A DNA stretch of 64,000 nt, taken from contig NZ_JAAGLT010000005.1 in assembly GCF_010548275.1 (NCBI RefSeq), positions 124,001 to 188,000 of the forward strand, in the 5' to 3' direction. The position numbers and the translations under genes were made by a program. This DNA comes from Streptomyces sp. SID12488 (GTDB taxonomy: Bacteria > Actinomycetota > Actinomycetes > Streptomycetales > Streptomycetaceae). Positions 21,825-31,333 of the stretch are shown in pieces (the first letter of the stretch is position 1; each line of letters starts with the position of its first letter). The notes under the pieces are model-generated. The model was not told where the DNA came from. It was given only the letters and a program-made list of their open reading frames with translations, and ran no database searches.

Positions 21825-22447
21825 GCGGGGCGGCCTTTCGAGGCGGGTGCTGTTGGCGATACGTGTGCTGTTGTCGATGCGGTTGCGTTGGCGGCCTGCG
21901 CCTTGTGAAGGGCGACAGCCTGCTGGAACCGGTTCTGTGCGACGGCCTGCTGCAGGCGCGTCTGCGCGGGTGCGCGCCAGATGTGGCAGATGGCGAGCGC
22001 GAGGGCGTCGGCGGCATCGGCCGGTTTGGGCGGCGCGTCGAGCCGGAGCAGCCGGGTCACCATCGCGCCGACCTGGGCCTTGTCGGCTCGTCCACTGCCG
22101 GTGACGGCGGCCTTGACCTCGCTGGGAGTGTGCAGGGCGACGGGGATGCCACGCCGGGCCGCACACAGCATCGCGACGGCACTGGCCTGGGCCGTGCCCA
22201 TCACCGTACGGACGTTGTGCTGGCTGAACACCCGCTCCACAGCGACGAATTCGGGCCGGTGTTCATCGAGCCACTGCTCGATGCCCTGCTCGATCGCGAC
22301 CAGCCGCAGGCCCAACTCGGCATCGGCGGGCGTGCGTACGACTCCGACACCGACCATCGTCAACGGGCGCCCGGGGACGCCCTCCACGACACCGATCCCG
22401 CAACGGGTCAGTCCCGGGTCAACTCCGAGTACGCGCACCCGCCCCAC
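21821..22447 (-). CDS. ruvC: crossover junction endodeoxyribonuclease RuvC
   Basis: A 208-residue RuvC that nicks Holliday junctions symmetrically. The acidic catalytic site is present: Asp10 in [14 protein letters not shown], a Glu in [11 protein letters not shown], and the late D-A-A-D-A-L-A-L-A acid pair. Family members are usually about 160-180 residues; here a tail from about residue 160 adds a near-repeat (TRLQQAVA then NRFQQAVA) and an Ala/Thr-rich end. The GTG at 22445-22447 is chosen to include the RVLGVDPG strand. Its stop overlaps ruvA. Confidence 0.96.
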   Translation of the reverse strand: MGRVRVLGVDPGLTRCGIGVVEGVPGRPLTMVGVGVVRTPADAELGLRLVAIEQGIEQWLDEHRPEFVAVERVFSQHNVRTVMGTAQASAVAMLCAARRGIPVALHTPSEVKAAVTGSGRADKAQVGAMVTRLLRLDAPPKPADAADALALAICHIWRAPAQTRLQQAVAQNRFQQAVALHKAQAANATASTTAHVSPTAPASKGRPA

Positions 22448-22520
22448 CCCTCTGTCCGGTCGCGGTCCGTCGACGGTGATCTTTGACTGCCGTCAGGCTA
22501 TCCGCTGCCACTGACAACAG

Positions 22521-22556
22521 CGGCGGGCCGGTAGGACGTGTCCCACCGGCCCGCCG
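22521..22556 (-). terminator. terminator after the YebC gene
   Basis: A perfect 12-bp stem CGGCGGGCCGGT (22521-22532) with ACCGGCCCGCCG (22545-22556), 23 bases past the YebC stop. It separates the pdxS-pdxT-yebC group from ruvCAB, whose promoter should lie in the remaining bases before 22447. Confidence 0.82.
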
Positions 22557-22579
22557 GAACCGCTCGCTTCGAGTCGGCG

Positions 22580-23332
22580 CTACGCGTCGACCTTCTCCAT
22601 GACCTCGTCGCTGACGTCGAAGTTGGCGAAGACGTTCTGCACGTCGTCGCTGTCCTCGAGCGCGTCGATCAGCTTGAAGATCTTCCTGGCACCGTCCTCG
22701 TCGAGCTCGACCTGCATGGTCGGGACGAAGTTGGCGTCGGCGGAGTCGTAGTCGATACCGGCCTCCTGGAGCGCGGTGCGCACCGCGACCAGGTCGGTGG
22801 CCTCGGAGATGACCTCGAAGGAGTCACCGTGGTCGTTGACCTCCTCGGCGCCTGCCTCCAGCACGGCGCCCAGGACGTCGTCCTCGGCCAGCTCACCCTT
22901 GGGGACGACGATGACGCCCTTGCGGTGGAAGAGGTACGAGACGGAGCCCGGGTCGGCCATGTTGCCGCCGTTGCGCGTCATGGCGACGCGGACGTCCGAG
23001 GCGGCGCGGTTGCGGTTGTCGGTGAGGCACTCGATGAGTACCGCGACACCGTTGGGGCCGTAGCCCTCGTACATGATCGTCTCGTAGTCGGCGCCACCGG
23101 CTTCGAGGCCGGCGCCGCGCTTGACAGCGGAGTCGATGTTCTTGTTCGGTACCGAGCTCTTCTTGGCCTTCTGGATGGCGTCGAACAGCGTGGGGTTGCC
23201 GGACACATCGGCGCCACCCGTACGCGCCGCGACCTCGATGTTTTTGATCATCTTCGCGAAGAGCTTGCCGCGCTTGGCGTCGATCACGGCCTTCTTGTGC
23301 TTCGTCGTAGCCCATTTAGAGTGGCCGGACAT
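22580..23332 (-). CDS. YebC/PmpR family DNA-binding regulatory protein
   Basis: A 250-residue protein with the full YebC (TACO1) family pattern: [31 protein letters not shown] at the start, [34 protein letters not shown], and an acidic C-terminal domain. Some relatives bind DNA as regulators near ruvC and others help ribosomes through polyproline stretches; sequence cannot decide which applies. It lies between pdxT and ruvC, the common placement. Confidence 0.95.
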   Translation of the reverse strand: MSGHSKWATTKHKKAVIDAKRGKLFAKMIKNIEVAARTGGADVSGNPTLFDAIQKAKKSSVPNKNIDSAVKRGAGLEAGGADYETIMYEGYGPNGVAVLIECLTDNRNRAASDVRVAMTRNGGNMADPGSVSYLFHRKGVIVVPKGELAEDDVLGAVLEAGAEEVNDHGDSFEVISEATDLVAVRTALQEAGIDYDSADANFVPTMQVELDEDGARKIFKLIDALEDSDDVQNVFANFDVSDEVMEKVDA

Positions 23333-23380
23333 CTGCCTGTCTCCTTCGCGTAACCCATCTCTGTACGAACCCCAGAGATC

Positions 23381-24022
23381 CTACAAGGACTCCGCTGTAC
23401 GGTCCGCGCCCACCGCGCGTGCCATGTGGGCCCGCACCATGCCGACGAACAGGGAGTGGACGCGGTGGTCGCCGGTCAGTTCCGGGTGGAACGACGTGGC
23501 GAGCGCGTTGCCCTGGCGTACGGCGACGATGTGACCGGCGTGCTCGGCGAGCACCTCGGCCTCGGCGCCCACGGACTCGACCCAGGGGGCACGGATGAAG
23601 ACGCCTTCTACAGGATCGCCCTCCACGCCCTTCACGTCGACCACCGCTTCGAAGGACTCGTTCTGGCGTCCGAAGGCGTTGCGGCGCACGATCATGTCGA
23701 TGCCGCCGACGGTTTCCTGCCCCGAACGCGGGTCGAGGATCTTGTCGGCGAGCATGATCATGCCGGCGCAGGTGCCGTACACGGGCATTCCGGCGCGCAC
23801 GCGCGCGCGGAGGGGCTCCATCACGCCGAAGAGGACGGCCAGCTTGGAGATGGTGGTGGACTCACCGCCGGGGATGATCAGGCCGTCCACCTCGGCCAGT
23901 TCCTCGGGGCGCCGCACCGGCCTGGCCAGGGCGTCCGCCTCGGCCAGGGCGATGAGGTGCTCCTGCACGTCGCCCTGGAGCGCCAGGACGCCGATGACGG
24001 GAGTGTCGTACACGGATGACAT
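23381..24022 (-). CDS. pdxT: pyridoxal 5'-phosphate synthase glutaminase subunit PdxT
   Basis: A 213-residue class I glutaminase that feeds ammonia to PdxS for vitamin B6 synthesis. It has the nucleophile Cys85 in YGTCAGMI, the oxyanion region IIPGGEST (49-56) and the His/Glu pair in [13 protein letters not shown]. The start lies 5 bases after the pdxS stop, so the two subunits are co-translated. Confidence 0.97.
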   Translation of the reverse strand: MSSVYDTPVIGVLALQGDVQEHLIALAEADALARPVRRPEELAEVDGLIIPGGESTTISKLAVLFGVMEPLRARVRAGMPVYGTCAGMIMLADKILDPRSGQETVGGIDMIVRRNAFGRQNESFEAVVDVKGVEGDPVEGVFIRAPWVESVGAEAEVLAEHAGHIVAVRQGNALATSFHPELTGDHRVHSLFVGMVRAHMARAVGADRTAESL

Positions 24023-24027
24023 GAGTG

Positions 24028-24942
24028 CTACCAGCCCCGGTTCGCGTAGCGCTCGGCCTCGGGGAGGGTGTCGCAGTTGATGCCGACCATGGCCTCGCCG
24101 AGGTTTCGGGACGCGTCCGCGATGATCTTCGGGTCGTCGTAGAAGGTGGTCGCCTTCACGATGGCGGCGGCGCGCTTGGCGGGGTCGCCGGACTTGAAGA
24201 TGCCGGAGCCGACGAAGACGCCCTCGGCGCCCAGCTGGCGCATGAGCGCGGCGTCGGCGGGGGTCGCGACACCGCCGGCGGAGAACAGCACGACCGGCAG
24301 CTTGCCGAGCTCGGCGACTTCCTGGACGAGCTCGTACGGGGCGCGCAGGTCCTTGGCGGCGGCGTACAGCTCGTTGTTGTCGTAGCCGCGCAGACGGGCG
24401 ATCTCGTTCTTGATCTGCCTCAGGTGGCGGACGGCCTCGACGACGTTGCCGGTACCGGCCTCGCCCTTGGAACGGATCATCGCGGCGCCCTCGGCGATAC
24501 GGCGCAGGGCCTCACCGAGGTTGGTGGCACCACAGACGAAGGGGGTGGTGAAGGCCCACTTGTCGGAGTGGTTGACCTCGTCGGCGGGGGTCAGCACCTC
24601 GGACTCGTCGATGTAGTCGACGCCGAGGGACTGCAGGACCTGGGCCTCGACGAAGTGGCCGATGCGGGACTTCGCCATGACCGGGATGGACACGGCCTCG
24701 ATGATGCCCTCGATCATGTCCGGGTCGGACATCCGGGCCACGCCGCCGTCCTTGCGGATGTCCGCCGGGACGCGCTCCAGGGCCATGACGGCGACGGCGC
24801 CGGCGTCCTCGGCGATCTTGGCCTGCTCGGCGTTGACCACGTCCATGATCACACCGCCCTTGAGCTGCTCGGCCATGCCGCGCTTCACGCGGGCGGTGCC
24901 GGTCTCGGGCGACTGGGCGAAGTTGGAGAGCGTGCTGGACAC
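24028..24942 (-). CDS. pdxS: pyridoxal 5'-phosphate synthase lyase subunit PdxS
   Basis: A 304-residue (beta/alpha)8 enzyme that builds PLP from ribose 5-phosphate, glyceraldehyde 3-phosphate and ammonia. Family segments are complete: [58 protein letters not shown] and [29 protein letters not shown]. The GTG at 24940-24942 follows GAGTGAGGTCAAACC. It heads the pdxS-pdxT-yebC group; the 151 bases upstream hold its promoter, but I see no clear hexamers. Confidence 0.98.
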   Translation of the reverse strand: MSSTLSNFAQSPETGTARVKRGMAEQLKGGVIMDVVNAEQAKIAEDAGAVAVMALERVPADIRKDGGVARMSDPDMIEGIIEAVSIPVMAKSRIGHFVEAQVLQSLGVDYIDESEVLTPADEVNHSDKWAFTTPFVCGATNLGEALRRIAEGAAMIRSKGEAGTGNVVEAVRHLRQIKNEIARLRGYDNNELYAAAKDLRAPYELVQEVAELGKLPVVLFSAGGVATPADAALMRQLGAEGVFVGSGIFKSGDPAKRAAAIVKATTFYDDPKIIADASRNLGEAMVGINCDTLPEAERYANRGW

Positions 24943-25093
24943 GGTTTGACCTCACTCGGTGAAAGAGGGCTGCTGCAGTACCGAGCAAACGGGAGGGAAC
25001 CAGTCCACAGCAAGAGCCAATGGGGAGCCGGTGGATCGTTTTCGCCCCCGAGGCTGATTTTCGGCCCGTCCCGCGGGGGCAGGGAAACCGCAT

Positions 25094-25648
25094 CTACGCC
25101 GGCGCGCGCTCCGCCAGAGCCGTCGGCGCCTCGTCGTCCATCTCGAACGCCAGTGGGAACGCAGCATGCCCCGCCAGCCGGAACCACCGCACCTTCCGAT
25201 GCCGCCGCAACGCCCGCGCCGCCCGCACCGCGTCGTTGTGGAACCGCCGGGCCATCGGCACCCTGCGCACCGCCTCGGTCAGCTCCCGCGCCGCCGCCTC
25301 CCCGCCGGGCACCTCCCGCAGCGCCTCGACCTGCGCCACCTCCCCGAAGACGGCACGCAGCGCCTGGCTCAACTCGCTCTCGGCGACCTCACGCTGCTCC
25401 TCCTCGGCCTGCCGCGCGGCGTGCGCCGCCTCGTACAGCACGATCGAGGCGGCCGGGTCGAGGACACCCGACGTCGCCAGTTCCTGGGCGACGGAAGCCC
25501 GGCGCAGCAACTGCGCGTCGAGACCCGCGCGCGTGGCGTCGATGCGGGCGTGCAGCCGGTCGAGCCGCCCTGCGGTCCAGCTCAGGTAGAGGCCGATCGC
25601 GACGAGCCCGACAAGGATCCAGATGAGGGTTGGGGTCACGGGCGGCAA
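25094..25648 (-). CDS. LemA-like membrane protein
   Basis: A 184-residue protein with one N-terminal membrane helix (TLIWILVGLVAIGLYLSW) and a long helical soluble part. RLDRLHARIDATRAGLDAQLLRRASVAQELA resembles the conserved start of LemA helical bundles, and ARRFHNDAVRAARA resembles the LemA Y/F-N segment. LemA function is unknown. It lies between the PIM lipid genes and pdxS on the same strand. The family call is from pattern memory, not a search. Confidence 0.72.
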   Translation of the reverse strand: MPPVTPTLIWILVGLVAIGLYLSWTAGRLDRLHARIDATRAGLDAQLLRRASVAQELATSGVLDPAASIVLYEAAHAARQAEEEQREVAESELSQALRAVFGEVAQVEALREVPGGEAAARELTEAVRRVPMARRFHNDAVRAARALRRHRKVRWFRLAGHAAFPLAFEMDDEAPTALAERAPA

Positions 25649-25698
25649 CGCTACATGGGCGCTCCGCTGGCTCCGTGGAGTCCCTCACCTGGGCGCCC

Positions 25699-25769
25699 CC
25701 TGGGGGCTGCCGCCCCCAGACCCCCGCTTCGGCCTGAACGGCCTCGTCCTCGAGCGCCGGACGGGCTGG
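25699..25769. repeat. dispersed GC-rich intergenic repeat, copy B
   Basis: Reads CCTGGGGGCTGCCGCCCCC, then GACCCCCGCTTCGGCCTGAA, CGGCCTCGTCCTC and GCCGGACGGGCTG, the reverse complement of the blocks in copy A. It fills most of the 157-base gap between pimA and the LemA-like gene. Its first part is a G5/C5 hairpin. Confidence 0.85.
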
Positions 25770-25805
25770 ATGGTGCCCGCCGACCGCTGAGGGGTGCGTC
25801 CTCCC

Positions 25806-26975
25806 TCAGTCCCGGGCCGCCAACCCCAGCCGCGCCCGCAGCCCCGTCGCCGTGCGCTCGTCCGCCGCGACGGCAGTCGTGCCGTCCGTCACCGTCTCGT
25901 ACACGGACAGGATGTCCGCCCCCACCGTCGACCAGTCGAACCGCCGCACATGGGCGCTGCCCCGCTGCCGCAGCTCGGCCCGGCGGGCGGGGTCGCCCAG
26001 CAGCCGTACGGCCGCGTCGGCCAGGGCGTCCGCGTCCTCGTTCGTGAAAAGCTCGCCCGCCGCTCCCTGGTCCAGGACCTGGACGAAGGCGTCGAGATCC
26101 GAGGCCAGGACCGGTGCGCCCGCCGACAGCGCCTCGACCAGGATGATGCCGAAGCTCTCGCCGCCGGTGTTGGGGGCGATGTACACGTCCACGCTGCGCA
26201 GCAGCCGTGCCTTGTCCTCGTCGCTGACCATGCCCAGGAACTCGACGCGCGAGCGCAGCTCCGACGGCAGGCCCTCCAGTGCCTCCTCCTCGTCGCCGCG
26301 GCCCGCGATCAGCAACCTCGTCTCGGGACGGGCGGCGAGAATCTTCGGAAGCGCCTTCATCAGGACCGGCAGACCCTTGCGGGGTTCGTTGATGCGGCCG
26401 ATGAAGCCGATCGTGTCGCCCTGCCACTCGGGTTTCGGCTTGGCGCCTGCGAACGAGTCGACGTCGACACCGTTCGGGATGACGACCGCGTCACCGCCCA
26501 GGTGTTCGACCAGCGTGCGCCGGGCGTACTCGCTCACCGCGATCCGGGCACTGATCTTCTCCAGGGCGGCCTGCAGCATCGAGTACGCGGCGATCATGGC
26601 CCGGGAGCGCGGATTCGAGGTGTGGAAGGTGGCCACGATCGGGCCCTGCGCCGCCCAGCAGGCCAGCAGGCCGAGCGAGGGCGAGGCCGGCTCATGGATG
26701 TGGAGCACGTCGAACGCGCCGTCGTGCAGCCACCGCCGCACCCGGGCCGCCGACAGGAAGCCGAAGTTGAGGCGGGCCACCGAGCCGTTGTACGGCACCG
26801 GGATGGCACGACCCGCCGAGACGACGTACGGCGGCAGGGGGGTGTCGTCATCGGCGGGGGCGAGGACGGAGACGTCGTGGCCCAGGCGGATGAAGTACTC
26901 GGCCAGGTCGCGAATGTGGAACTGGACGCCCCCCGGCACGTCCCAGGAGTACGGGCAGACGATGCCGATCTTCAC
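25806..26975 (-). CDS. pimA: GT4 glycosyltransferase, probable phosphatidylinositol alpha-mannosyltransferase (PimA)
   Basis: A 389-residue GT-B enzyme that transfers mannose from GDP-mannose to phosphatidylinositol at the inner membrane face. It opens with KIGIVCPYSWDVPGGVQFHI, has HIHEPASPSLGL and the sugar-nucleotide site GRINEPRKGLPVL, and the E-x7-E motif in GGESFGIILVEALSAG. The GTG at 26973-26975 overlaps the stop of the acyltransferase gene, and that gene overlaps pgsA. The pgsA-acyltransferase-pimA order matches the mycobacterial PIM locus, which supports the specific call. Confidence 0.9.
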   Translation of the reverse strand: MKIGIVCPYSWDVPGGVQFHIRDLAEYFIRLGHDVSVLAPADDDTPLPPYVVSAGRAIPVPYNGSVARLNFGFLSAARVRRWLHDGAFDVLHIHEPASPSLGLLACWAAQGPIVATFHTSNPRSRAMIAAYSMLQAALEKISARIAVSEYARRTLVEHLGGDAVVIPNGVDVDSFAGAKPKPEWQGDTIGFIGRINEPRKGLPVLMKALPKILAARPETRLLIAGRGDEEEALEGLPSELRSRVEFLGMVSDEDKARLLRSVDVYIAPNTGGESFGIILVEALSAGAPVLASDLDAFVQVLDQGAAGELFTNEDADALADAAVRLLGDPARRAELRQRGSAHVRRFDWSTVGADILSVYETVTDGTTAVAADERTATGLRARLGLAARD

Positions 26976-27919
26976 GGGGTCCCCTTCGCCGGATCCTTGG
27001 CGGAATCCTTGACGGGATCCTTCGCGGGGTCGAGATCCGCGAGCCACAGTCGCTGCAGCATGTGCCAGTCCTCCGGGTGGTCGGCGATTCCCGTGGCGAA
27101 GGCATCGGCCAGCGCCTGTGTCATGACTGACGTCTTTTCGGCCTTCGTACCTGTCTCGGGTACCTCGATCGGGGGATAGACACGGCCTTTCATGATCGGA
27201 GAGTCGTCGAACCACAGGGTCACCGGGAGCAGGAGCGCGCCGGTCTGCTGGGCCAGCAGGGCCGGACCGGCGGGCATCCGGGCCGCGTCGCCGAAGAACT
27301 TCACCTCGACGCCCGAGGCTGACAGGTCCCGGTCGGCGACCAGGCAGACCAGTCCGCCGTCCCGCAGCCGCCGCGCCAGGGTGCCGAACGTGGTGCCGCC
27401 GCTGTGCGGCAGGACCTCCATGCCCAGGCTCTCGCGGTAGGCGACGAAACGGTCGTACACCGTCTCCGGCTTCAGCCGCTCGGCGACCGTCGTGAACGGT
27501 GTCTCCAGTTTGGTGGTCACCCAGGCACCGGCCAGGTCCCAGTTGCCCAGGTGCGGAAGCGCGAGGATCACCCCCCGGCCCGAGGCCAGACCGTCGGTCA
27601 GGTGGTGCATGTCCGTACCGTCGAAGCCCGCCTTCACCCGCTCCGGGCTCCACGCGGGCAGTCGGAAGGACTCCATCCAGTAGCGCAGGTACGAACGCAT
27701 ACCCGCGCGGGACAGTTCGGCGAGGCGCTCCGGTGTCGCGTCGGGCACCACGCGCGCGTAGTTCGACTCGAGCCGCAGGACGCGCTCCCCACGCCGTTTC
27801 CAGGCGAGGTCGGCGATGGTCCGCCCGAGCCGGACGGCGACGGGCTCCGGGAGCTTCTTGACGACGCTCCAGCCCACCGCGTAGGCCCCGTCGGTCAGCC
27901 GGTCCCGCAGGTCGCTCAC
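26972..27919 (-). CDS. phosphatidylinositol mannoside acyltransferase (LpxL/HtrB family)
   Basis: A 315-residue lysophospholipid-acyltransferase-fold protein that probably acylates the mannose of PIM (PatA-like). The HtrB motif appears as GVILALPHLGNWDLAGAW (H-x4-D), followed by ERLKPETVYDRFVAYRESLGMEVL and LVCLVADRDLSASGVEVKFFG. The C-terminus carries a short repeat of KDP/KDS units. Start GTG at 27917-27919 overlaps the pgsA stop; its own stop overlaps pimA. The three overlaps suggest a tightly coupled operon. Confidence 0.9.
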   Translation of the reverse strand: MSDLRDRLTDGAYAVGWSVVKKLPEPVAVRLGRTIADLAWKRRGERVLRLESNYARVVPDATPERLAELSRAGMRSYLRYWMESFRLPAWSPERVKAGFDGTDMHHLTDGLASGRGVILALPHLGNWDLAGAWVTTKLETPFTTVAERLKPETVYDRFVAYRESLGMEVLPHSGGTTFGTLARRLRDGGLVCLVADRDLSASGVEVKFFGDAARMPAGPALLAQQTGALLLPVTLWFDDSPIMKGRVYPPIEVPETGTKAEKTSVMTQALADAFATGIADHPEDWHMLQRLWLADLDPAKDPVKDSAKDPAKGTP

Positions 27920-28593
27920 GATGCCGTCCCGCTGCTCTGCGTGGTGCTCCCGCTCTCGGCTGCCGCGTCCGCCTCCGCGGACTCCCGGCGGACCGTGACG
28001 ACACGCTGGATCAGCGTGACCAGGCTGCCGACGGCGACGATCCACAGGGCGACCGGCAGCAGGTACTGGATGCCGGGCACCCCGAACTTGTGCATACCCG
28101 AGAGACCGGCCGCGACCAGGGAGATCACCAGGCGCTCGGCGCGCTCGATCAGGCCGTTGACGGCGACCGGCAGGCCGATCGACTCGCCCCGCGCCTTGGT
28201 GTACGAGACCACCTGGCCGCTGGTCAGACAGAAGATGGAGACCGCGCACAGGACGATGTCGTTCCCGCCGCCCGCGTACCAGAGGGCGAAGCCGCCGAAG
28301 ACCGCGCCGTCGGCCACCCGGTCGAGGGTGGAGTCCAGGAAGGCGCCCCAACGACTGGAACGGCCCAGCTGGCGAGCCATGTTGCCGTCGACGAGGTCCG
28401 AGAAGACGAACAGCGTGATGACGATCGTGCCCCAGAAGAGCTCGCCCCTGGGGTAGAAGACCAGCGCGCCCGCGATCACTCCGGCGGTGCCGAGGAGCGT
28501 GACCGTGTCGGGGCTGACGCCCCGGCGGATGAGAAACGCTGCGAACGGTGTGAGGACACGCGTGAAGAATGCACGCGCGTACTTGTTCAGCAT
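27916..28593 (-). CDS. pgsA: CDP-alcohol phosphatidyltransferase, probable phosphatidylinositol phosphate synthase
   Basis: A 225-residue, six-helix membrane enzyme. It carries the CDP-alcohol phosphotransferase motif D-G-x2-A-R-x8-G-x3-D-x3-D (in FSDLVDGNMARQLGRSSRWG and FLDSTLDRVAD). Gene context (PIM acyltransferase and PimA directly downstream, overlapping) points to inositol phosphate as acceptor, giving phosphatidylinositol phosphate for PIM synthesis. The ATG at 28591-28593 (LNKYARAFFTRVLTPF) is the natural start; a longer open frame upstream is not coding-like. The symbol follows mycobacterial usage. Confidence 0.9.
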   Translation of the reverse strand: MLNKYARAFFTRVLTPFAAFLIRRGVSPDTVTLLGTAGVIAGALVFYPRGELFWGTIVITLFVFSDLVDGNMARQLGRSSRWGAFLDSTLDRVADGAVFGGFALWYAGGGNDIVLCAVSIFCLTSGQVVSYTKARGESIGLPVAVNGLIERAERLVISLVAAGLSGMHKFGVPGIQYLLPVALWIVAVGSLVTLIQRVVTVRRESAEADAAAESGSTTQSSGTAS

Positions 28594-28915
28594 GGCCTTC
28601 CCGAGGGTCGGTGTGGCCGCGCGGCCCCTAGTGGCCACCGGCTGGCCCATCGTAGCCACGCGCGCGCATGTGCGACGTTCGGGCACCCGCACCCCCGTGT
28701 CACGGCCTGACGCCATCCGGGTCACAGCGGGATGTCGGCAGCCCGGATCACCGCACGCACTTCGTCCCGTCCGCGCGATCACGTCCGTCGTATGGACGCA
28801 CCGTGACCCGAGTGCAAAGCTCGAAAGCACCGCGGGCGTCACCGGAGCCGCCACCGCACGCGGCTTCGGCACGTCCGCGCCCACAGTGACCTCACCGTGC
28901 ACGGGAGGCAGGACC
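28594..28915. other. divergent promoter region, no gene seen
   Basis: These 322 bases separate pgsA (minus) and the EF-G-like gene (plus) and must hold both promoters. Frames here are open only because of high GC. I found no strong inverted repeat and no convincing -10/-35 pair. Confidence 0.4.
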
Positions 28916-31114
28916 ATGGGCGACAAGGCGAACGCACACCCCGGAGCCGCCGGCAGGGCTACGGCGGCCGACCACCCCGCGTCCATACGGAATGTGGTGC
29001 TGGTCGGCCACTCCGGATCGGGCAAGACGACTCTGGTGGAGGCTCTCGCGCTGACTGCGGGGGCCGTCAACCGGGCGGGCCGTGTGGAGGACGGCGGCAC
29101 CGTCTCCGACTACGACGAGATCGAGCACCGGCAGCACCGCTCGGTACAGCTCTCGCTGGTACCCGTCGAATGGGGCGGATACAAGATCAATATTCTGGAC
29201 ACTCCCGGATACGCCGACTTCGTCGGGGAGCTCAGGGCCGGTCTGCGCGCGGCGGACGCGGCCCTTTTCGTCGTCTCGGCCGCGGACGGGGTGGACGGCT
29301 CGACGCGGATGGTGTGGGAGGAGTGCGCGGCAGTAGGCATGCCGCGGGCCATCGTCGTCACGCATCTGGAGTCAGCGCGCGCGGACTTCGACGACATGAC
29401 CCGCACCTGCGCGGAGGCCTTCGGCGCGGACGACCCCGACGCCGTACTGCCGCTCTATCTGCCGCTGCACGGCGCGCCCGGGCCGGACGGGCACGCGCCC
29501 GTGACCGGGCTGACCGGGCTGCTCTCGCGGAAGCTTTTCGACTACTCCACCGGGGAGCGCAAGGAGGCCGAACCGGGCCCCGACCAGCTCCCGGCCATCG
29601 AGGAGGCACGCAACCGGCTCATCGAGGGGATCATCGCGGAGAGCGAGGACGAGACCCTCATGGACCGCTATCTGGGCGGCGAGGAGATCGGCTTCGGCAC
29701 GCTGGTCGAGGACCTGGAGCGCGCCGTCGCGCGCGGAACCTTCTTCCCCGTGCTCGCCGCCGCCCCCGCCGCCGAGGGTGCCCGGCAGGGTCTGGGCACG
29801 GTGGAACTGCTGGAACTGGTCACCGGGGGCTTCCCGACCCCGCTGGAGCGCGCGGCGCCCGGGGTCACCACGGTGGACGGCCGCCCGCGCGAGCTGAAGC
29901 TCTGCGATCCGGACGGCCCGCTGGTCGCGGAGGTCGTGAAGACGGCCAGCGACCCCTACGTGGGCCGGGTGTCGCTCGTCCGCGTCTTCTCCGGCACCCT
30001 GCGGCCCGACGCGACGGTCCATGTCTCCGGGCACGGGCTCGCCGACCGCGGCCACGAGGACCACGATGTCGACGAGCGCGTCGGCGCCCTGTCCGCGCCC
30101 TTCGGCAAGCAGCAGCGCGCGCTCACGCACTGCATCGCGGGCGACCTCGCCTGCGTGGCGAAGCTGAACCACGCGGAGACCGGCGACACCCTCTCCGCGA
30201 AGAACGACCCGCTGCTGATGGAACCGTGGGAGATGCCCGACCCGCTGCTGCCGCTCGCCATCCAGGCGCACAGCAAGGCGGACGAGGACAAGCTCTCCCA
30301 GGGCCTCGGCCGGCTCGTCGCCGAGGACCCCACCATGCGCCTCGAACAGAACCCGGACACCCATCAGGTGGTCCTGTGGTGCCTGGGCGAGGCCCACGCC
30401 GACGTCGCCCTGGAACGGCTGCGCAACCGGTACGGCGTCCAGGTCGACGTCGTACCGCACAGGGTCTCCCTGCGGGAGACGTTCGGCGGCCGGTCGGCGG
30501 GGCGCGGACGCCATGTGAAGCAGTCCGGCGGGCACGGACAGTTCGCGATCTGCGCGATCGAGGTGGAGCCGTTGCCCGGCGGGTCGGGCATCGAGTTCGT
30601 GGACAAGGTCGTCGGGGGCGCCGTGCCCAGGCAGTTCATCCCGTCCGTGGAGAAGGGCGTCCGGGCCCAGGCCGGCAGGGGAGTCGCCGCCGGGTATCCG
30701 CTCATCGACATACGGATCACCCTGCTCGACGGCAAGGCGCACTCGGTGGACTCCTCCGACGCCGCCTTCCAGACCGCCGGCGCGCTCGCCCTGCGCGAGG
30801 CCGCTGCCGACGCGAAGATCCATCTCCTCGAACCCGTGGCCGAGGTGACGGTGCTGGTCGGCGACGACTACGTGGGGTCCGTGATGAGCGACCTGTCCGG
30901 GCGGCGCGGCCGGGTCGTCGGCACCGAGCAGGCGAGCGGCGGGCGGACCCTCGTACGGGCCGAGGTGCCCGAGATCGAGATCAGCCGGTACGCCGTCGAT
31001 CTGCGCTCCCTCTCGCACGGCACCGCCCGCTTCGACCGCAGGTACGCGCGGCACGAGCCGATGCCGCCGCAGATCGCCGAGAGGGTCCGCGAACAGGCCC
31101 AGGGCACCCCGTAG
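28916..31114 (+). CDS. elongation factor G-like protein (EF-G2 type)
   Basis: A 732-residue translational GTPase paralogue with the domain order of EF-G. The P-loop is GHSGSGKT (31-38) and G3 is DTPGYADF (95-102). The usual G4 NKxD is replaced by THLE (149-152), so guanine recognition looks altered. Domains II-V follow, with VKQSGGHGQFAICAIEVEP in domain IV and LVGDDYVGSVMSDLSGRRGRV in domain V. Such EF-G2 paralogues accompany a normal fusA elsewhere in actinobacteria and their role is unclear. The ATG at 28916 follows GGGAGGCAGGACC. Confidence 0.9.
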   Translation: MGDKANAHPGAAGRATAADHPASIRNVVLVGHSGSGKTTLVEALALTAGAVNRAGRVEDGGTVSDYDEIEHRQHRSVQLSLVPVEWGGYKINILDTPGYADFVGELRAGLRAADAALFVVSAADGVDGSTRMVWEECAAVGMPRAIVVTHLESARADFDDMTRTCAEAFGADDPDAVLPLYLPLHGAPGPDGHAPVTGLTGLLSRKLFDYSTGERKEAEPGPDQLPAIEEARNRLIEGIIAESEDETLMDRYLGGEEIGFGTLVEDLERAVARGTFFPVLAAAPAAEGARQGLGTVELLELVTGGFPTPLERAAPGVTTVDGRPRELKLCDPDGPLVAEVVKTASDPYVGRVSLVRVFSGTLRPDATVHVSGHGLADRGHEDHDVDERVGALSAPFGKQQRALTHCIAGDLACVAKLNHAETGDTLSAKNDPLLMEPWEMPDPLLPLAIQAHSKADEDKLSQGLGRLVAEDPTMRLEQNPDTHQVVLWCLGEAHADVALERLRNRYGVQVDVVPHRVSLRETFGGRSAGRGRHVKQSGGHGQFAICAIEVEPLPGGSGIEFVDKVVGGAVPRQFIPSVEKGVRAQAGRGVAAGYPLIDIRITLLDGKAHSVDSSDAAFQTAGALALREAAADAKIHLLEPVAEVTVLVGDDYVGSVMSDLSGRRGRVVGTEQASGGRTLVRAEVPEIEISRYAVDLRSLSHGTARFDRRYARHEPMPPQIAERVREQAQGTP

Positions 31115-31256
31115 TTGGCGGCCGGTGCCCGACAAGTGGCCTTCACGGAACGTTCCCCTCCGGATCGGCGGACGGTTTGTGCCGTCCGCCGCCCGATTGT
31201 CGGTGGCTGCGGATACGCTGATCACCTGATCAAGTTGTGACGAGATCAACGTGATG

Positions 31257-31271
31257 ACCTGTTCAACAGGT
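31257..31271. promoter_or_regulatory. 15-bp palindrome upstream of the 555-residue membrane protein gene
   Basis: ACCTGTT-C-AACAGGT is a perfect 7-bp dyad with a one-base centre, 63 bases before the downstream GTG. It lies in a locally AT-rich stretch (31218-31271) with further GATCA and GTGAT words, unusual for this genome, so a promoter with an operator is plausible. The regulator is unknown. Confidence 0.45.
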
Positions 31272-31333
31272 GTGCGGGGCAAGGAAGTCGGGAAAGGCCG
31301 CAGAAGCGGGTACGGCGGCGAGGGGGCGGCACA

